From the NCBI GenBank assembly GCA_002633005.1, contig NMRA01000758.1:1-64000 (forward strand): 64,000 nucleotides of DNA, written 5' to 3'. Positions 47,983 through 59,500 of this stretch are shown here, piece by piece; the first letter of the stretch is position 1; each line of letters opens with the position of its first letter. Made by a program: the position numbers and the translations under genes. The notes under the pieces were generated by a model that was not told the DNA's origin, did no database searches, and worked only from the letters and a program-made list of their open reading frames with translations. The stretch is from Phoronis australis. Taxonomy: Eukaryota > Phoronida > Phoronidae.

Positions 47983-50900
47983 GTAAGAGTTTGTAGACAG
48001 AATATCAGTTATAACATTTTCATCTTTGAAAAAAGAGCAAACATTACACCATGGCTATGGCAAAGACGACATAACAGACAAATGTAAAAGCAATATCAGA
48101 AATTTTGTTAATTTCTGAACCCAAACATTGAAAATAAATGTTTGCATTCATTTTGGACCACTTGATCAACTTTCATTAGTTTCAACGTAAGATTGGACTT
48201 TAACCAATCTGCAACTATAATTAGGACACGTGACCATGTCTTTTGTGAAAGTAGCAAATAAGAAATGTGCATTCATTGCAAAAGAATCAGTAACAAGACC
48301 ATTTTCATAAAGATAAAACCTTATAAGCCCTGTTACAATAAATTGATGCAACTTCTGTGTTTTTCCATAAAATAATTAAGCCTTAATTTTGATAGCCCCT
48401 TTCACATTTTACTCCCAGGCACAACCCCCCTTATGTAGTTATACAAAGTGAGAAGTTCAAGAATCTGCAAGTTTTTTTACCGAATCTTTTAATAATCAAA
48501 AATAAGGTTGCTTCTTTCCTATTGATGTTTAGGCCTAAAACTGACATTGTACCAACACCATACAGTTCCCTAAAGTGAAAATTTCCTCATATTGCAGCAA
48601 AGACATCACTAAGTAAAACATTATATACATGTGCTGGCACCAATCACCTCACACTGGTGTGTAGTCCAGGCTCAGTCATCCAACTTGTCAGTACACTGTA
48701 TGGAGCTCATTACTATCTGCATGACACAAGGTGTCAGTACATTGATGGAGACTGCCTCCATGAGGATAACGTTCAGGGATCAACAGGAAGTGACCAGCTG
48801 GTCAAGGACTGCAATGGGAAAACAACTTGCACTGTTACCATCAAGGGGGCCTATCTGAGCTGTCATTTTGCCCACATTCCCTCAGATTATGTGGGTGTGC
48901 ACTATAACTGTGTGACTGGTAAGTTACTTTGAACATGGGGGATAGGTCCAATTTGGGCGAGCGTGATCACTCAAGGATGATGGATAATAAGGTAGTTGAC
49001 AAGCAGACTAGAACAACCGTTTAGCCACTTAAGTCCCGTTTAGAATTCAAATTTTGACCCAGCGCAACTGACACGGGGCAAATTGACCCGTGTCAAGCGG
49101 CCGTTTACACACACAACTCACTAACTGTGGCAAGACAGAAATTACAGGCTGAAGAGACTGGATCGCACATGCGCAGGTTAACAAATGACAAGAGTCTCAG
49201 GGACAAAGAACCCGTACATAGGTCATAAGGCAAGCGCAGTAGAGATGATCCTTTCTGCCTTGCCCCATTTTAGCGTTTAGACATGTAATTGACATGGAGC
49301 AAGATGTTCTGGCGCAAATAGCTCTACCTCACAAACGGGTGGCAAAATTTGTCATCGCGGTGTCAATTTGCTCTGTGTCAGTTTACACACTGGAACAACT
49401 GGTTCAGTGTCAGCTGATCTGTGTCAACTTTTGAAGAGTTAAACAGCACTATAGTTATACATAAAGTGTCAAGAAGGAAATGATAACAAGAGTAAAGAGG
49501 GAAGAAGCTAACAAAACTAATTATAGAATGTATATTAACTACATTTTGCTAAAACTATTGTTAAAACGGGTTTGTTTATCAATTTACTCAAGTACAGCTG
49601 CATGTACATTGGGACACAATTTCAAAAACTGATCAAATGATTCTAAATCTGCCGTTCTTGACTAATACAGTTTCAATTTTTATCCAGCTCCAACACATTT
49701 CAATTCTGTATCATCATCTGCAGCCGGTATGACCAACGTCCAGCAAACAACACAGAGCCAAGGACCAATACATAAACCTATCAAAGGTGAAACTAATGCT
49801 AAAACTAATATTCGGCAAACTGGGGTTCATAAATATTCACCATTGCAGTTATTTCATCTATTTTTGAGGCTTACATCTACTACATGTTCCATAACAGTTG
49901 TCGCAATAATTGTTTGAGACATACATGGCAATAGTGAAGCATTTTGCTAAAATGTATAGTAATAATAGCTACACAACTGCATGTGCATCCTGGCAAATTA
50001 AAAACAAGTGACTCTAAACCATCATTCTTGACTAACAATGCTTCATTCCTGTGTCATCCAACTCCAACAGGTGGAGCTTCAGACACTACGACCAACATTG
50101 AACAAGCACGACACGGGACCAATAGACCACGACATGAACCTGTCAAAGGTGAAACTTGTTGAAAGTAATATTTTGGAACAGGATACCTAGGTGTTTACTA
50201 CTGTTGTGACTTACCTACTGTAATGCAAAGCAAGCTCAAAAGTTCACTTAAATAGCTAAATGACTATTTTTAGTGAGGTTTTCATCTACGGCAAGTTCCA
50301 TAACAGTTGTCACTCACAATGCTTGAAATGGAAAGTGACTTTCAACCCACAGTTCAACATTCGAGCCTAGCTTTAGTTTAAGACATGTAGGAATTGATGA
50401 AACATTCCTATAGAATGACAATGATGTGACAACTTCAGGAATATGGTATCAGTGATTGTGAAACTAAGCACCAGAAACTCGTGAAAATTACGTTCTTCAG
50501 CCTTAAGCTGGCCATTTGTTTAAAACAATATCTCAGGAAGTTCCAAATCAGCTTCAGATTGCTGATATATCAATATTTCTATAAACTTGAACAATAAATT
50601 TATACATCTGGCATACTTTGTGACTAATTTCTATTTTTTTCTAGTTCTGCACACAACAGTGAACTCTCACCATCTGCTGTTGATAATGTGTTTAGTGGCA
50701 GGCTTGGTACTGGTCATTATGATCTACGTACTTGTCTGTGTTGTATCAAAGTGAGTATTACATTTGTGAATAGTGCTATATCAAAGTGAGTATCACATTT
50801 GTGTGATATCAAAGAGAGTATCACATTTAAGTGATATTAAAGTGTCATGTTTGTGTGACATCAAAGCGAGTATCGTAGTTATTTGATATGAAAGTGAGTA

Positions 50901-52253
50901 TCACATGTGCAATATCAAACTGAGTATCACGTATGTGATATCAAAGTGAGTTTCATATTTGTGTGAGATCAAAGTGAATATAACATTTATGCAATGCCAA
51001 AGTAAATATAACATTGTGAAAACGATATCAGTCAAGGAACATGCATGATATTAATTGGATTTCAAAAAAATGTTTCCTAAATCACTTTTTTAAAACAAGG
51101 AAATTTGCACTCACAAGTGAACTATATACGAATCATACAACAGGCATTATTAAAAAAAGAAAGAAATGCCTTATAGGGAAACTGATGCAGTTTTGTGAGC
51201 CAGAGTCTGTTTTTAAATGACAAACTTCGTGAAGAAGTCTTAAAACCATCAGCTCACACCAAAGTTTTATATGTAAGAGAATGAGAATAAGTCAAGACTA
51301 AAGAAAACTGAAGGTGACGACTCAAATGCAGGCTGAGGAGTCAAACAGTGACAAAAAAACAGTACAGTAAAAATCTCCAATTCGAGACATTTTTTAGAAT
51401 TTGGGACACAGAAACTCACGCAAAAATTAAATTTTCTTAATACTAGAATTTGGGACAAGGGCGATTTTCGCATTCCATTATTTCACAAACTTCGGACAAT
51501 GTATTCTTAATCTACATAATGGGTAATTTTGTCGTCTTTCCGGTGCTTCTTGAATTTGAAACAATATTGTCTACTTCAAGAATTTGGGACACATTCCAAT
51601 TTTGAGTAAAATAAATAATTTTTAAGTGCCTCAAACTGAAGAATTTTTACCATAATAGTTTAAAATCCTGGAGAAACTGTTTAATTGATGATACACTTTC
51701 TGATAAATACTCATGTTAAATCTACTGCATTCTGGGCATTTTTCCTCTTATTAGACGCTGTAAACGTAAGAAGGATGAAGAGAACATCAAACTGATCACC
51801 AGCGGAACTCAGACAGAAACTTTATGTCCCGGGGAGTCATCGCCACCACTATACCGCAAACCAGACATCGATGACATCTACAGTGACTTAGACAGTCTGC
51901 AAACAGGACCACCCCCACCCAAACCACCGAGAAGTCCAAGATATGGCGCAGTGCAATCTTGTGACCTAGACACGGCGCAAACAGTTGGCGACACCATCAA
52001 CGAGACCGACGATAAAGACGGTGACAATGAAGAAATAGACGACCTGTATGCATCAGTTGACACACTGCAAAAGACAGAGAGGTCTAACGACACCATGGAT
52101 AACGAAAGAGCGACAGGTGACAGTCAAACAACTAAAGATGCTAGTGTACTACCAACAGAGCCATGTGACACTGAGGAGAGTGATATTCCTCATAAGGAGA
52201 TTGATGGTGATTTGTATGCTTTACCAGTAAAACTGAAGGACAGCACAAAATGA
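47922..52253 (+). CDS. Gene 3: SUEL-lectin receptor, 387 aa
   Basis: Six exons (47922-47982, 48598-48918, 49688-49786, 50071-50148, 50645-50750, 51755-52253) sum to 1164 nt in one frame. Signal peptide, SUEL lectin domain, two short homologous stalk exons, one membrane helix, and a 166-residue acidic tail. The tail repeats tyrosine sites (DDIYSDL, DDLYASV, GDLYALPV) and has a PPPPKPPRSPR SH3-type segment. Its C-terminal IPHKEIDGDLYALPVK matches the duplicated box of gene 2, showing common descent of the tails. Compact (4.3 kb) compared with gene 2. A poly(A) signal lies 120 bases past the stop. Likely a surface lectin receptor; ligand unknown. Confidence 0.9.
48598..48918 (+). CDS. Gene 3 exon 2: SUEL lectin domain
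   Basis: Acceptor CATATTGCAG, donor GTAAGT, phase 1-1, 321 nt. This is the most typical SUEL domain of the cluster: LVCSPGSVIQLVSTLYGAHY, the central RCQYIDGDC, LVKDCNGKTTCTVTIKG (CxGKxxCxV box) and a closing YVGVHYNC. The DPC motif is replaced by LSCHFAH, so sugar binding is uncertain. Confidence 0.93.
49688..49786 (+). CDS. Gene 3 exon 3: short stalk, copy A
   Basis: Acceptor TTTTATCCAG, donor GTGAAA, phase 1-1. Encodes APTHFNSVSSSAAGMTNVQQ then TTQSQGPIHKPIKG. The end PIHKPIKG pairs with RHEPVKG of the next exon. Confidence 0.75.
50071..50148 (+). CDS. Gene 3 exon 4: short stalk, copy B
   Basis: Acceptor ACTCCAACAG, donor GTGAAA, phase 1-1. Encodes GGASDTTTNIEQARHGTNRP then RHEPVKG. Related to exon 3 by the local duplication, diverged in length. 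Either exon could be skipped without a frameshift. Confidence 0.72.
50645..50750 (+). CDS. Gene 3 exon 5: transmembrane helix
   Basis: Acceptor TTTTTCTAG, donor GTGAGT, phase 1-2. Encodes VLHTTVNSHHLLLIMCLVAG then LVLVIMIYVLVCVVSK: a single helix with Cys residues near its inner end. Confidence 0.88.
50745..51019 (+). repeat. 28-bp minisatellite overlapping the exon 5 splice donor
   Basis: About ten units of type ATCAAAGTGAGTATCACATT TGTGTGAT. The first unit includes the last six exon bases (ATCAAA) and the donor GTGAGT itself. Units at about 50781, 50891 and 50940 keep an AAAGTGAGT core, so donor-like sequences are repeated downstream of the true donor. Later units are more diverged. Confidence 0.88.
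51363..51654. mobile_element. MITE-like element with AGAATTTGGGACA motifs
   Basis: Left end TACAGTAAAAATCTCC and right end GAATTTTTACCATA form an imperfect inverted repeat (about 75% over 24 bp). AGAATTTGGGACA occurs three times inside. It lies about 100 bp before the gene 3 tail exon. Related fragments: 2999-3077 and short ends near 46790 and 56820. Confidence 0.58.
51755..52253 (+). CDS. Gene 3 exon 6: cytoplasmic tail
   Basis: Acceptor TCCTCTTATTAG, phase 2, open to TGA at 52251-52253. Starts KRCKRKKDEENIKLITSG, a basic juxtamembrane stretch. Then PDIDDIYSDLDSLQTGPPPP, KPPRSPRYGAVQ, an acidic NEEIDDLYASVDTLQK, and the C-terminal IPHKEIDGDLYALPVKLKDS. Three D-x-Y sites with acidic upstream residues fit tyrosine-kinase substrates. 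Confidence 0.88.
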
Positions 52254-52372
52254 GCAAAGGAGGTTGTGGTGTATAATGGCTTGGGAAAATTTGGCTAAGG
52301 TTAAATGTAACCAATTCAAATTTTTTTTGAAGACACAGGCTGTGCATGCCACAAAAAAATGAGAGGATTTCA

Positions 52373-52378
52373 AATAAA
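52373..52378 (+). promoter_or_regulatory. Candidate poly(A) signal of gene 3
   Basis: AATAAA 120 bases after the stop codon. Confidence 0.6.
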
Positions 52379-55300
52379 TATAATTTCAAAGACATGGTAG
52401 CAGTTTACAAAAGAAAAGCAGTGCCATCACTAACACATATGATTATTCACCTACAACCTGTCAATCAAATCTCTGGCCACCAATGTTTTCGCACAATGAA
52501 AAGTCCTGTTGTTTGTCTGACACATACTGCTTTAAATGAAACAGCTGTCGTTTCAAAGTTTCGAAAGATTTTATTCATTTTCAAGTACTTAAGTCAGACT
52601 GTGAAGGAAAAATATGTCAGAGTGCAAGATAAAGATTGCGTGACCTCAATATGGCACTCCCCAGGCATTCGGCAATTTCCGTAATGGAATCTGTCTATAA
52701 GCCAACATGAGTTCACATAACTTTGATGGCAATCCTACCTAGGTTTTGAAGTTTAATCACACAACTCTCCCTAAATATTTCTGTGCATGGTCATTTTATG
52801 CAACTGATTCTGTGATCAACAGCATATGGCCTGTGACTCAGTCGTGAGTCACCTGCTGGATTATTGTACTTTACCTACACTGGTCGGCTCTGGACAAGGT
52901 GTTTCAAGTTTCAGTTTTAAAAAAACGAGTTCTACTATGACAAATTAAGCGTTATTTTGAAAAATTTACTAAAGAGGGAAACACCACAGCAACTACGACT
53001 GAAAAACGTAGTTGGGAGCATAAATTGAGAACAAAACAGTGAGGGTTCGACGGCGTTACAAAATTGCTTTTTTCAGCGAATCACATGTTATTTACCCACA
53101 GTGCCATAAACATCCGTCAGGCACATTTGCTGCCTGATTCTCGTGCCACTGGAGTTGGTGTGTTATTTGTTGTCTGATTCTTAACAAGTTATTTTCGTTT
53201 CATTACTCTATTTGTCCATCCAATGCCAACGAAGTATTACTACTGTGCTGTGGTCTGCAATTGCGACATGAGAAAGTTTGATAAACTGCACAAACACCCG
53301 TGGATGCGGGATGTGAAATTCTTTGCTTTCCTGACATCAATGAGAGACACAGAAATGTGCCCGACTTCCAAAACAAGGTCACGCGATTTCATAACTCAGC
53401 GACAAAGGAGAGTTCTACCGCTGTGTAACTTGAGAGGGCCCTATTTTCATTATGATGCTTTGGGCAGTTAGGCAGGTAGAATTTAGGCGGACATCAAAAA
53501 TATACTAAATTTTTTAATTGCCCCCAGGTACCGCAGCATACGTCAAATCCGTCCGAAAACGGGAAGGCGTCATCGTCTCTTAAATAGAAACCTATTTGCT
53601 AAATTTCACGATTTCACACAAATCCATCAAGGAACTCCAGAGATACAGAGGCAATCATAAAATAAAAAAACTAAAATTGTCACTAGGGGACAGAGCTGCA
53701 GTGGAATTGGTTCGCAATTCATGATTGTCTGTTGTCAGCTTCATAGAAATATATCAGTCAAATCTCATTAGGATCCTGCAAGGGGTTTATGAGATTCAGC
53801 CGCGGATGCCACAGGCCCGCACAACTGGACCCCCAGACAGAGATGACGACAATATGCACCCACATATAAATATAATATAATTATCAGTTATGCTGAATAA
53901 ATACATTAATGTAAACACCCATCGACTCTAAATAGCTGTCAACAAATAAAATCTATCGCAGCATTTTGATCAATTGTTATTCTATTTCTTCTGCCAATAG
54001 GATTCTCCACTAACTTTTTACGAGGAATTCAATTTGAGAAGCCAGACAAGTTAAAATTACCAGCTTCTGTCCTTGACATTTCAATTCATTGCAGCCAGTT
54101 TTAATTGCTGTGAAGGCATTGATAATACCATAGCTGCCTTGTACAACAGACTAGGAGATCAACTGTCATGACATCCATGCGGACAGCAACACTGATTTTC
54201 CCCATCCTGGTTGATATAGAAAAACAAGATACCACTGAATGGCCAGTTTCTTAATGGCCAATAGCAGACGAATCTGTTTGAAAATCATTGCCAGCCATAC
54301 ACTTAATTCCCAGTAGAAACAAACATGCCAATTTTCATAACAAACCTTTAAGTGCTTAAGACGATACAGAGGCAGGCGTCAAACTTTAAAACATGGACAC
54401 TAGGTAGCACACAATATACCAAATCCATCCAAAACCATGAAATGGGCGTTGCCCCCTTAATAGACCCATTTGCAAATTTCTTGACAATCCTTCAAGGAAC
54501 TCAAAGTAAAATACAACTAAAATGATATTATCTCTCGTGTCGCTTTTTATTGCCCATCTTTCCAGAGATTATTATTTTATCTTTATGTTATTTGTACACT
54601 CATATTTCTGTACCTTATCAGTCATAATAAATGACCTTATATCGCCTATACACGGTCTCCTTTGTATCTCTGGAAACGGAGCTTGCGACGCACCTATTAT
54701 TTTCGGGACATATTCCGAGCATAAATTGTCACTTGGATGCATACAAAGTGAACAAAGAATGGAAAAATAACCATAGCTTTTTTATAAATTTCATACAACA
54801 ACAATAATAGAAACTAAATGTATCACAGCACAGTTAAGTTGTTGGGCATGACTGCAAACATAAATTCTACAATTAAAAACATCATTACACGCATCTGTAG
54901 TTACATGATACTATTCGTGATATTATGCTCTTTGTAAACTGCAGAATCACTTCATTTGGTGGGTTGCAAAAAACAGCTTCTGCGTCGAAAAGCTGCTCAG
55001 AGAAAATTACTTAGAGAAACAGGAAAAAATTAATATCACCTCAGATTCAAAACTGGACTCATTTAAGGTTGCAAACTTTTTCTCAATACCTCCAATTACT
55101 CGTAACAGAGAACACATTAATGTTCACGAAACCAAACTGCGGCACATTTGAAGCCAAACTTTGACATGAGAAGGTGTCACCATGTCCACTTGCCCACAAC
55201 TTGATGGCAGCTGGAAACTTTTGGCTCTCTTTTCTATGGATAATTTCGTTGTGTTTTGTAAGTAAGCCACAATAGACATACAAGTTGATAGGGGTGTTTA

Positions 55301-55992
55301 CAACAGATTAAGCCAGTACCAGATTAGGGTGTCAGTAGCTCTCCTGTGGAGCTAGTCAAATGTGTTACTTTCATATTAGGTAAGCACCAAGAGATTAGCA
55401 TTGTTTACAGCCAAATAATGATCAGCACTAAACACTTCAAGCTCTGTCACTGCAAAACCTGTTGACAGTGGCCTGCTGACCCAGAAGCGTGCAGGTCAAA
55501 CACAATACCCCAATGCCACAGCCACACAGATGTCCTGGAGAGTCTTCATTTGAGACTGGCCCATATACAGCAGAGCAGTGTCCAGTAGAGTAACAGCCAG
55601 AGGTCTACATGACAATTCAGATGTCTGGAGATCAGTGACAGTCCTGTAATATTGTGTTTTAACCACAAAGTGGAGACAGGTAAGAAACACAAACCAACGT
55701 CTATCTCATACAGGTCAATTGTTTTTAACAAAATTGTCAAATTTTGCTGCCATTCTTACAGAGCCAGACTGTAACACATAAATGTATGCTCTTGGCATGT
55801 GGTAATAATTCTTCTCCTGCTGAAATGGAATTCTTACAAATAAAACTTGTGGTCATATGCACCCAGCAGCCTTTTATTTAGTTTCCCTAGCTGCAATGCA
55901 GACTGCTTGGAACAGGTTAGCTCTGGTGAAAATCCAGTGACTACGGAAATTATAATCTTGGTTATTGGCAGTGGCACGGTTTGTAACAGCAG
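52379..55992. other. Intergenic between genes 3 and 4, no firm gene
   Basis: The expected signal and SUEL lectin exons of gene 4 were looked for here in all forward frames and not recognised. A THAP-like open frame is listed separately. A short basic frame near 54955-55030 (VGCKKQLLRRKAAQRKLLRE) is unexplained. Confidence 0.4.
53223..53471 (+). pseudogene. Possible degenerate THAP-like zinc-finger frame
   Basis: An 82-aa frame starting MPTKYYYCAVVCNCDMRKFD. A start-proximal C-x3-C, DVKFFAFLTS in place of the usual F-P segment, and CPTSKTRSRDFI near the spot of the THAP C-terminal Cys-x2-His recall a THAP DNA-binding domain, the type used by P-element transposases. The conserved Trp and final Cys/His are not seen, so it is at best decayed. 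Could be chance. Confidence 0.25.
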
Positions 55993-56097
55993 TTGATATG
56001 ACAGGAGTAAAAATACTGAAATGTGTACTGCTTGCACAATTTGATAAAGAGTCAAAAGATACACCAGGATTAAAGCACATGCCTATTCCGAACAAAG
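55993..56097 (+). pseudogene. Possible Ig-like half exon upstream of gene 4
   Basis: Flanked by AACAGCAG and GTATAA, phase 1-1. Encodes DMTGVKILKCVLLAQFDKES then KDTPGLKHMPIPNKG. VKILKCVLL could be an Ig B strand with its Cys. It may join the 56366-56590 exon, since phases agree. The short length and weak donor make this doubtful. Confidence 0.25.
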
Positions 56098-56365
56098 GTA
56101 TAAGGTGACACCAGACATAATTGAAACCATCTGTGCCACAGAGACCTTCTATTAGCGGGAGAGACAGACATTATCAGTGATCAGCACTCATTAGATCAAG
56201 ATTTTTTCTAAATGGTCATGCTCAATAATTATAGGCACAAGATAAGAATGTGTGTCTATTTTGCAACAGTTATCAATCGCATCAGTTTGTGTTAAATGAA
56301 GCTACTAACACAAACCATCTTATTCAAGAAAGTGATTTGCATTTCATTGTTGAAGGCAGTTTGAG

Positions 56366-56590
56366 CATTCCGAGCCTTAGGATACACAAGGTGCACAAAG
56401 GTCTCCCACCTGACGTTGTTTAACGGGAGTGTGTACATGACTGTACTCCACGTCACTGATGAGTTGCTAAGATATGACCATGTCTGTAGGACGATGATGT
56501 ATCCAAAAAACTCAACTCAACTGACGATAGGGCCATATGGGATGAACAGTGGGACAACACCACCAGCTGGATCACATGGCAGACACACAG
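56366..56590 (+). CDS. Gene 4 exon: Ig-like end and stalk, start uncertain
   Basis: The donor GTAAAT after 56590 is phase 1. The frame is open back to a stop at 56362; phase 1 acceptors are possible at 56366, 56375 or 56381, all with weak pyrimidine tracts. Encodes LTLFNGSVYMTVLHVTDELL, RYDHVCRTMMYPKNSTQLTI, then NSGTTPPAGSHGRHTG. Upstream, in the other frame, HFIVEGSLSIPSLRIHKVHK GLPPDVV (56337-56416) would precede FNGSVYM naturally if one base were missing from the T run near 56415. The exon may therefore hold a one-base deletion or sequencing error. Confidence 0.48.
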
Positions 56591-59500
56591 GTAAATAATA
56601 GGTAATCTATGCAGGTTAGGTAATGAGCAATTTTATAATAGAAAGTTAGGATGCCTTGCAGTTATCACATGCATCTAACTGGTATGGACAAGTCAGCAGC
56701 AACAAAAATGAAGTTAATCAAAGTAAAATAAAGGTGTAAGGCTTGTTAAAAGATATAAAACTGCGTTGAATTCAAGTCTAAGGCTCATGTCAACCAATGG
56801 AACAAGGATCAACAGCAACTGTAAATTCTCACCAATTTCGGACAAAACTAATTGCCAAAATTGCTCTTCTTCATTTTTTCAACACAATTGTCGTGATCAG
56901 CCACATTTTTCACAATGAATGTTGGTAACTACAGTGCACAACTTGAACATGGTAGAACATTATTTTAGTGTTTTATTTTTTAGGAAAAAACAACAAAGTA
57001 AAATTTCTATTGTTCGCAATATTGTGAGATTTTACCTACATTGTTACAGGTTTAAACAATTAGACAGTAACAATTTGAAACAAATTGTTAAAACTAATGT
57101 ATTTGCATTCAGAAGTTATCACATCAAATTTTTTGTATGGATTCCTAACAACCATTTATATGAATCCATATGAATGGAGACATAGATGCTGAATAGTTAG
57201 ATGTAATATTTCATGCAAGGTGTATCATCAATCATGACAATTTATACCATTTCTTATGACTGAGCAATGATAAAGATCAAGATGTTTTTCAGGAAAGGTA
57301 ATATGAATAGTGATGAGACCAAATAATAGATCACCTGATATGACTTAACATACAACAAAATGGAGTGTATATGAAATAATCCCAATAAAAAGAGAATGGT
57401 ACAGTTTCAGTCTACTGGTTCTCTGCATCAGTGTTAAATATAACTGTATAATAATACCCATACTCAAGTATCAGCCAATCAAAGCAGCTGCATTAGAATT
57501 GAGTGAACACTTACGAGTTTGGTTGTTCCAATCCCAGGAATAGGTAGGCATTTATTTGAGTGGTTTTGATGTCCTTGTTGGTATGGTAAGTAGAAAAGGA
57601 AGGAATATTATGAGACTGAGTTCATGAGAGGAAATGGCTTGATTCGATTTTCATTTTTAACCAGGTAAACAGAGCAGCTTTAAAAAATGTGGTTAACATA
57701 CTGATTGCAAAAGTATTGTTTTTCTTATTGGTCCTTGGCAAATTCAGCCTCATGAAGTTTGTTCATGGACTTAGTCCACACTATAAATTTGCTTTGTTAC
57801 TAATATTCTGTCAGTTTGGTTGTTGGTTTTCAGACCCCAAAATATGACTGAGGTGGGACTTAGTCATTATATCATTTTTTGAGTCACGACAATACCAACA
57901 TGTTCAAGTTAGGTTCAAAGTGTATGATTATAGTTTACTTCACACTAAGCTGAACATAACTGGGCTCAATAAATTATTTTGTCTTCATTTTCTTTTTCAA
58001 CTTGGCTAACTTAACCTTACCTCATCTCGTTCACCATTAATGGAAGTGAATTCTGGGATATTCCAGGATGTTCCCTTGAATATTTTAATAACAAAAATCT
58101 TAAATGTGTTCGGTATATTCTTACTGGTCTTTTGAGTTTTATCACAAGTGCTTTATTGTTGTGACAACAAACTTATTCCAAAGGTGAGGGACTAACGAGA
58201 GCATGAGAATGCCAGGATGTGAAAAACCACCGTTACTGAAAACATTACACGAGAAATTAAGTACGTAGCGTTTCAGCAGTTAATCAGCACTAGTCAGCGA
58301 GTCTGACTGTTGGCTAGTGTTGTGATGTTTTAAAATCAGATTTATGAACTAAAACTATTGTAATAAGATACTGTGCGTCAGCCCTCTAGGTTCCCAGGCT
58401 AACTCTCAGCTGTTATGCCTTGAGGTGTTAACTGTTTCGTTTTGTTGACGTCATTATACCACTTTATGCTGATTGGTCAAGAAAATGTTGAACGCACGAT
58501 AGGGACATGGATTTGAGGAGGCGTATGAAATACCTTGTCATTAATTAGTGACAAAGTAAAATGAAATACAAAAATAATTTGTTGTTCAAATATATATGTG
58601 TTAAAAATGCATTTTGTCTATTCTGCATTGGGTTGTCTCCGTTTTTGCCAGATATGGATCATTGTAAAAACTCTGGTTGGAATTCCACAGTCAAAAATAA
58701 AAGACTAATGAGAGAGTTGGTCAAAATCTGTGGCCACATTTCCAAAGTTCCATGTTGTAAATGCAAGCGTGAGCTTGTTATGTTGAGCACTCCTTGGGTC
58801 AGTCATCGACCAGTTTTTAGCCAAAACATTGCAGAGACTGCTCGGAATGGGCAAAAGAACTATGGGTTATACTTTCCGAAAGATTTCATGTTTTGTGGTC
58901 ATACACTGGTGCTTGTTAGTGCAAAATAATTGACAAACGTCATTTGGTTATATCAACGTTATCACACGCTGCACATGTCATCGCTCGGCAACCTTGCCGT
59001 TGGTGCAGTAGTAGTGGTGACTTCCAAACAAGAAGTTCCAGGGATCAAATCATACATTACTTCATTAAGTTTTTAAAAGACATTTAGCGGTGGTCAGTAT
59101 AAAGGTATGAGCAGTCAACATGGAGAACTACTGTTTCTGAAATATGAATTAGAAATCACGTTATATAACAAAAGATCCTGAAACAGATAAATAAGACAAC
59201 ATGAAATAGACCACTTATTGCAACTGTTCAGATTTGATTAGTTTAGATTTGATTAATGGCTACAGGTTTGTACAAGCAACATCTACCAAAAAGAAACTTG
59301 CAATTTGATATGTAATTGTTAATTGATATTTCAATAAACAGGTATATAATGCAAATCTTACCAATGAATACATTCTCTTGTAGGAGACAATGGCCTGCTC
59401 ACAGGCCTAGTGTTTGGAGGCATCATTGTTGCAAGTATTCTAATCCGGCTGGCCATTTATATGGCAGAAAGGTAAGTAAAACTGTATCCACTGATGTACC

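Larger units (their letters stand above)
49541..50340 (+). repeat. Tandem duplication of about 400 bp containing a stalk exon
   Basis: ATTTTGCTAAAACTATTGTT (49541) pairs with ATTTTGCTAAAATGTATAG (49942); CTGCATGTACATTGG with CTGCATGTGCATCCTGG; TTCCATAACAGTTGTCGC with TTCCATAACAGTTGTCAC. Each copy holds one phase 1-1 stalk exon, so the duplication added an exon without breaking the frame. Confidence 0.83.
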
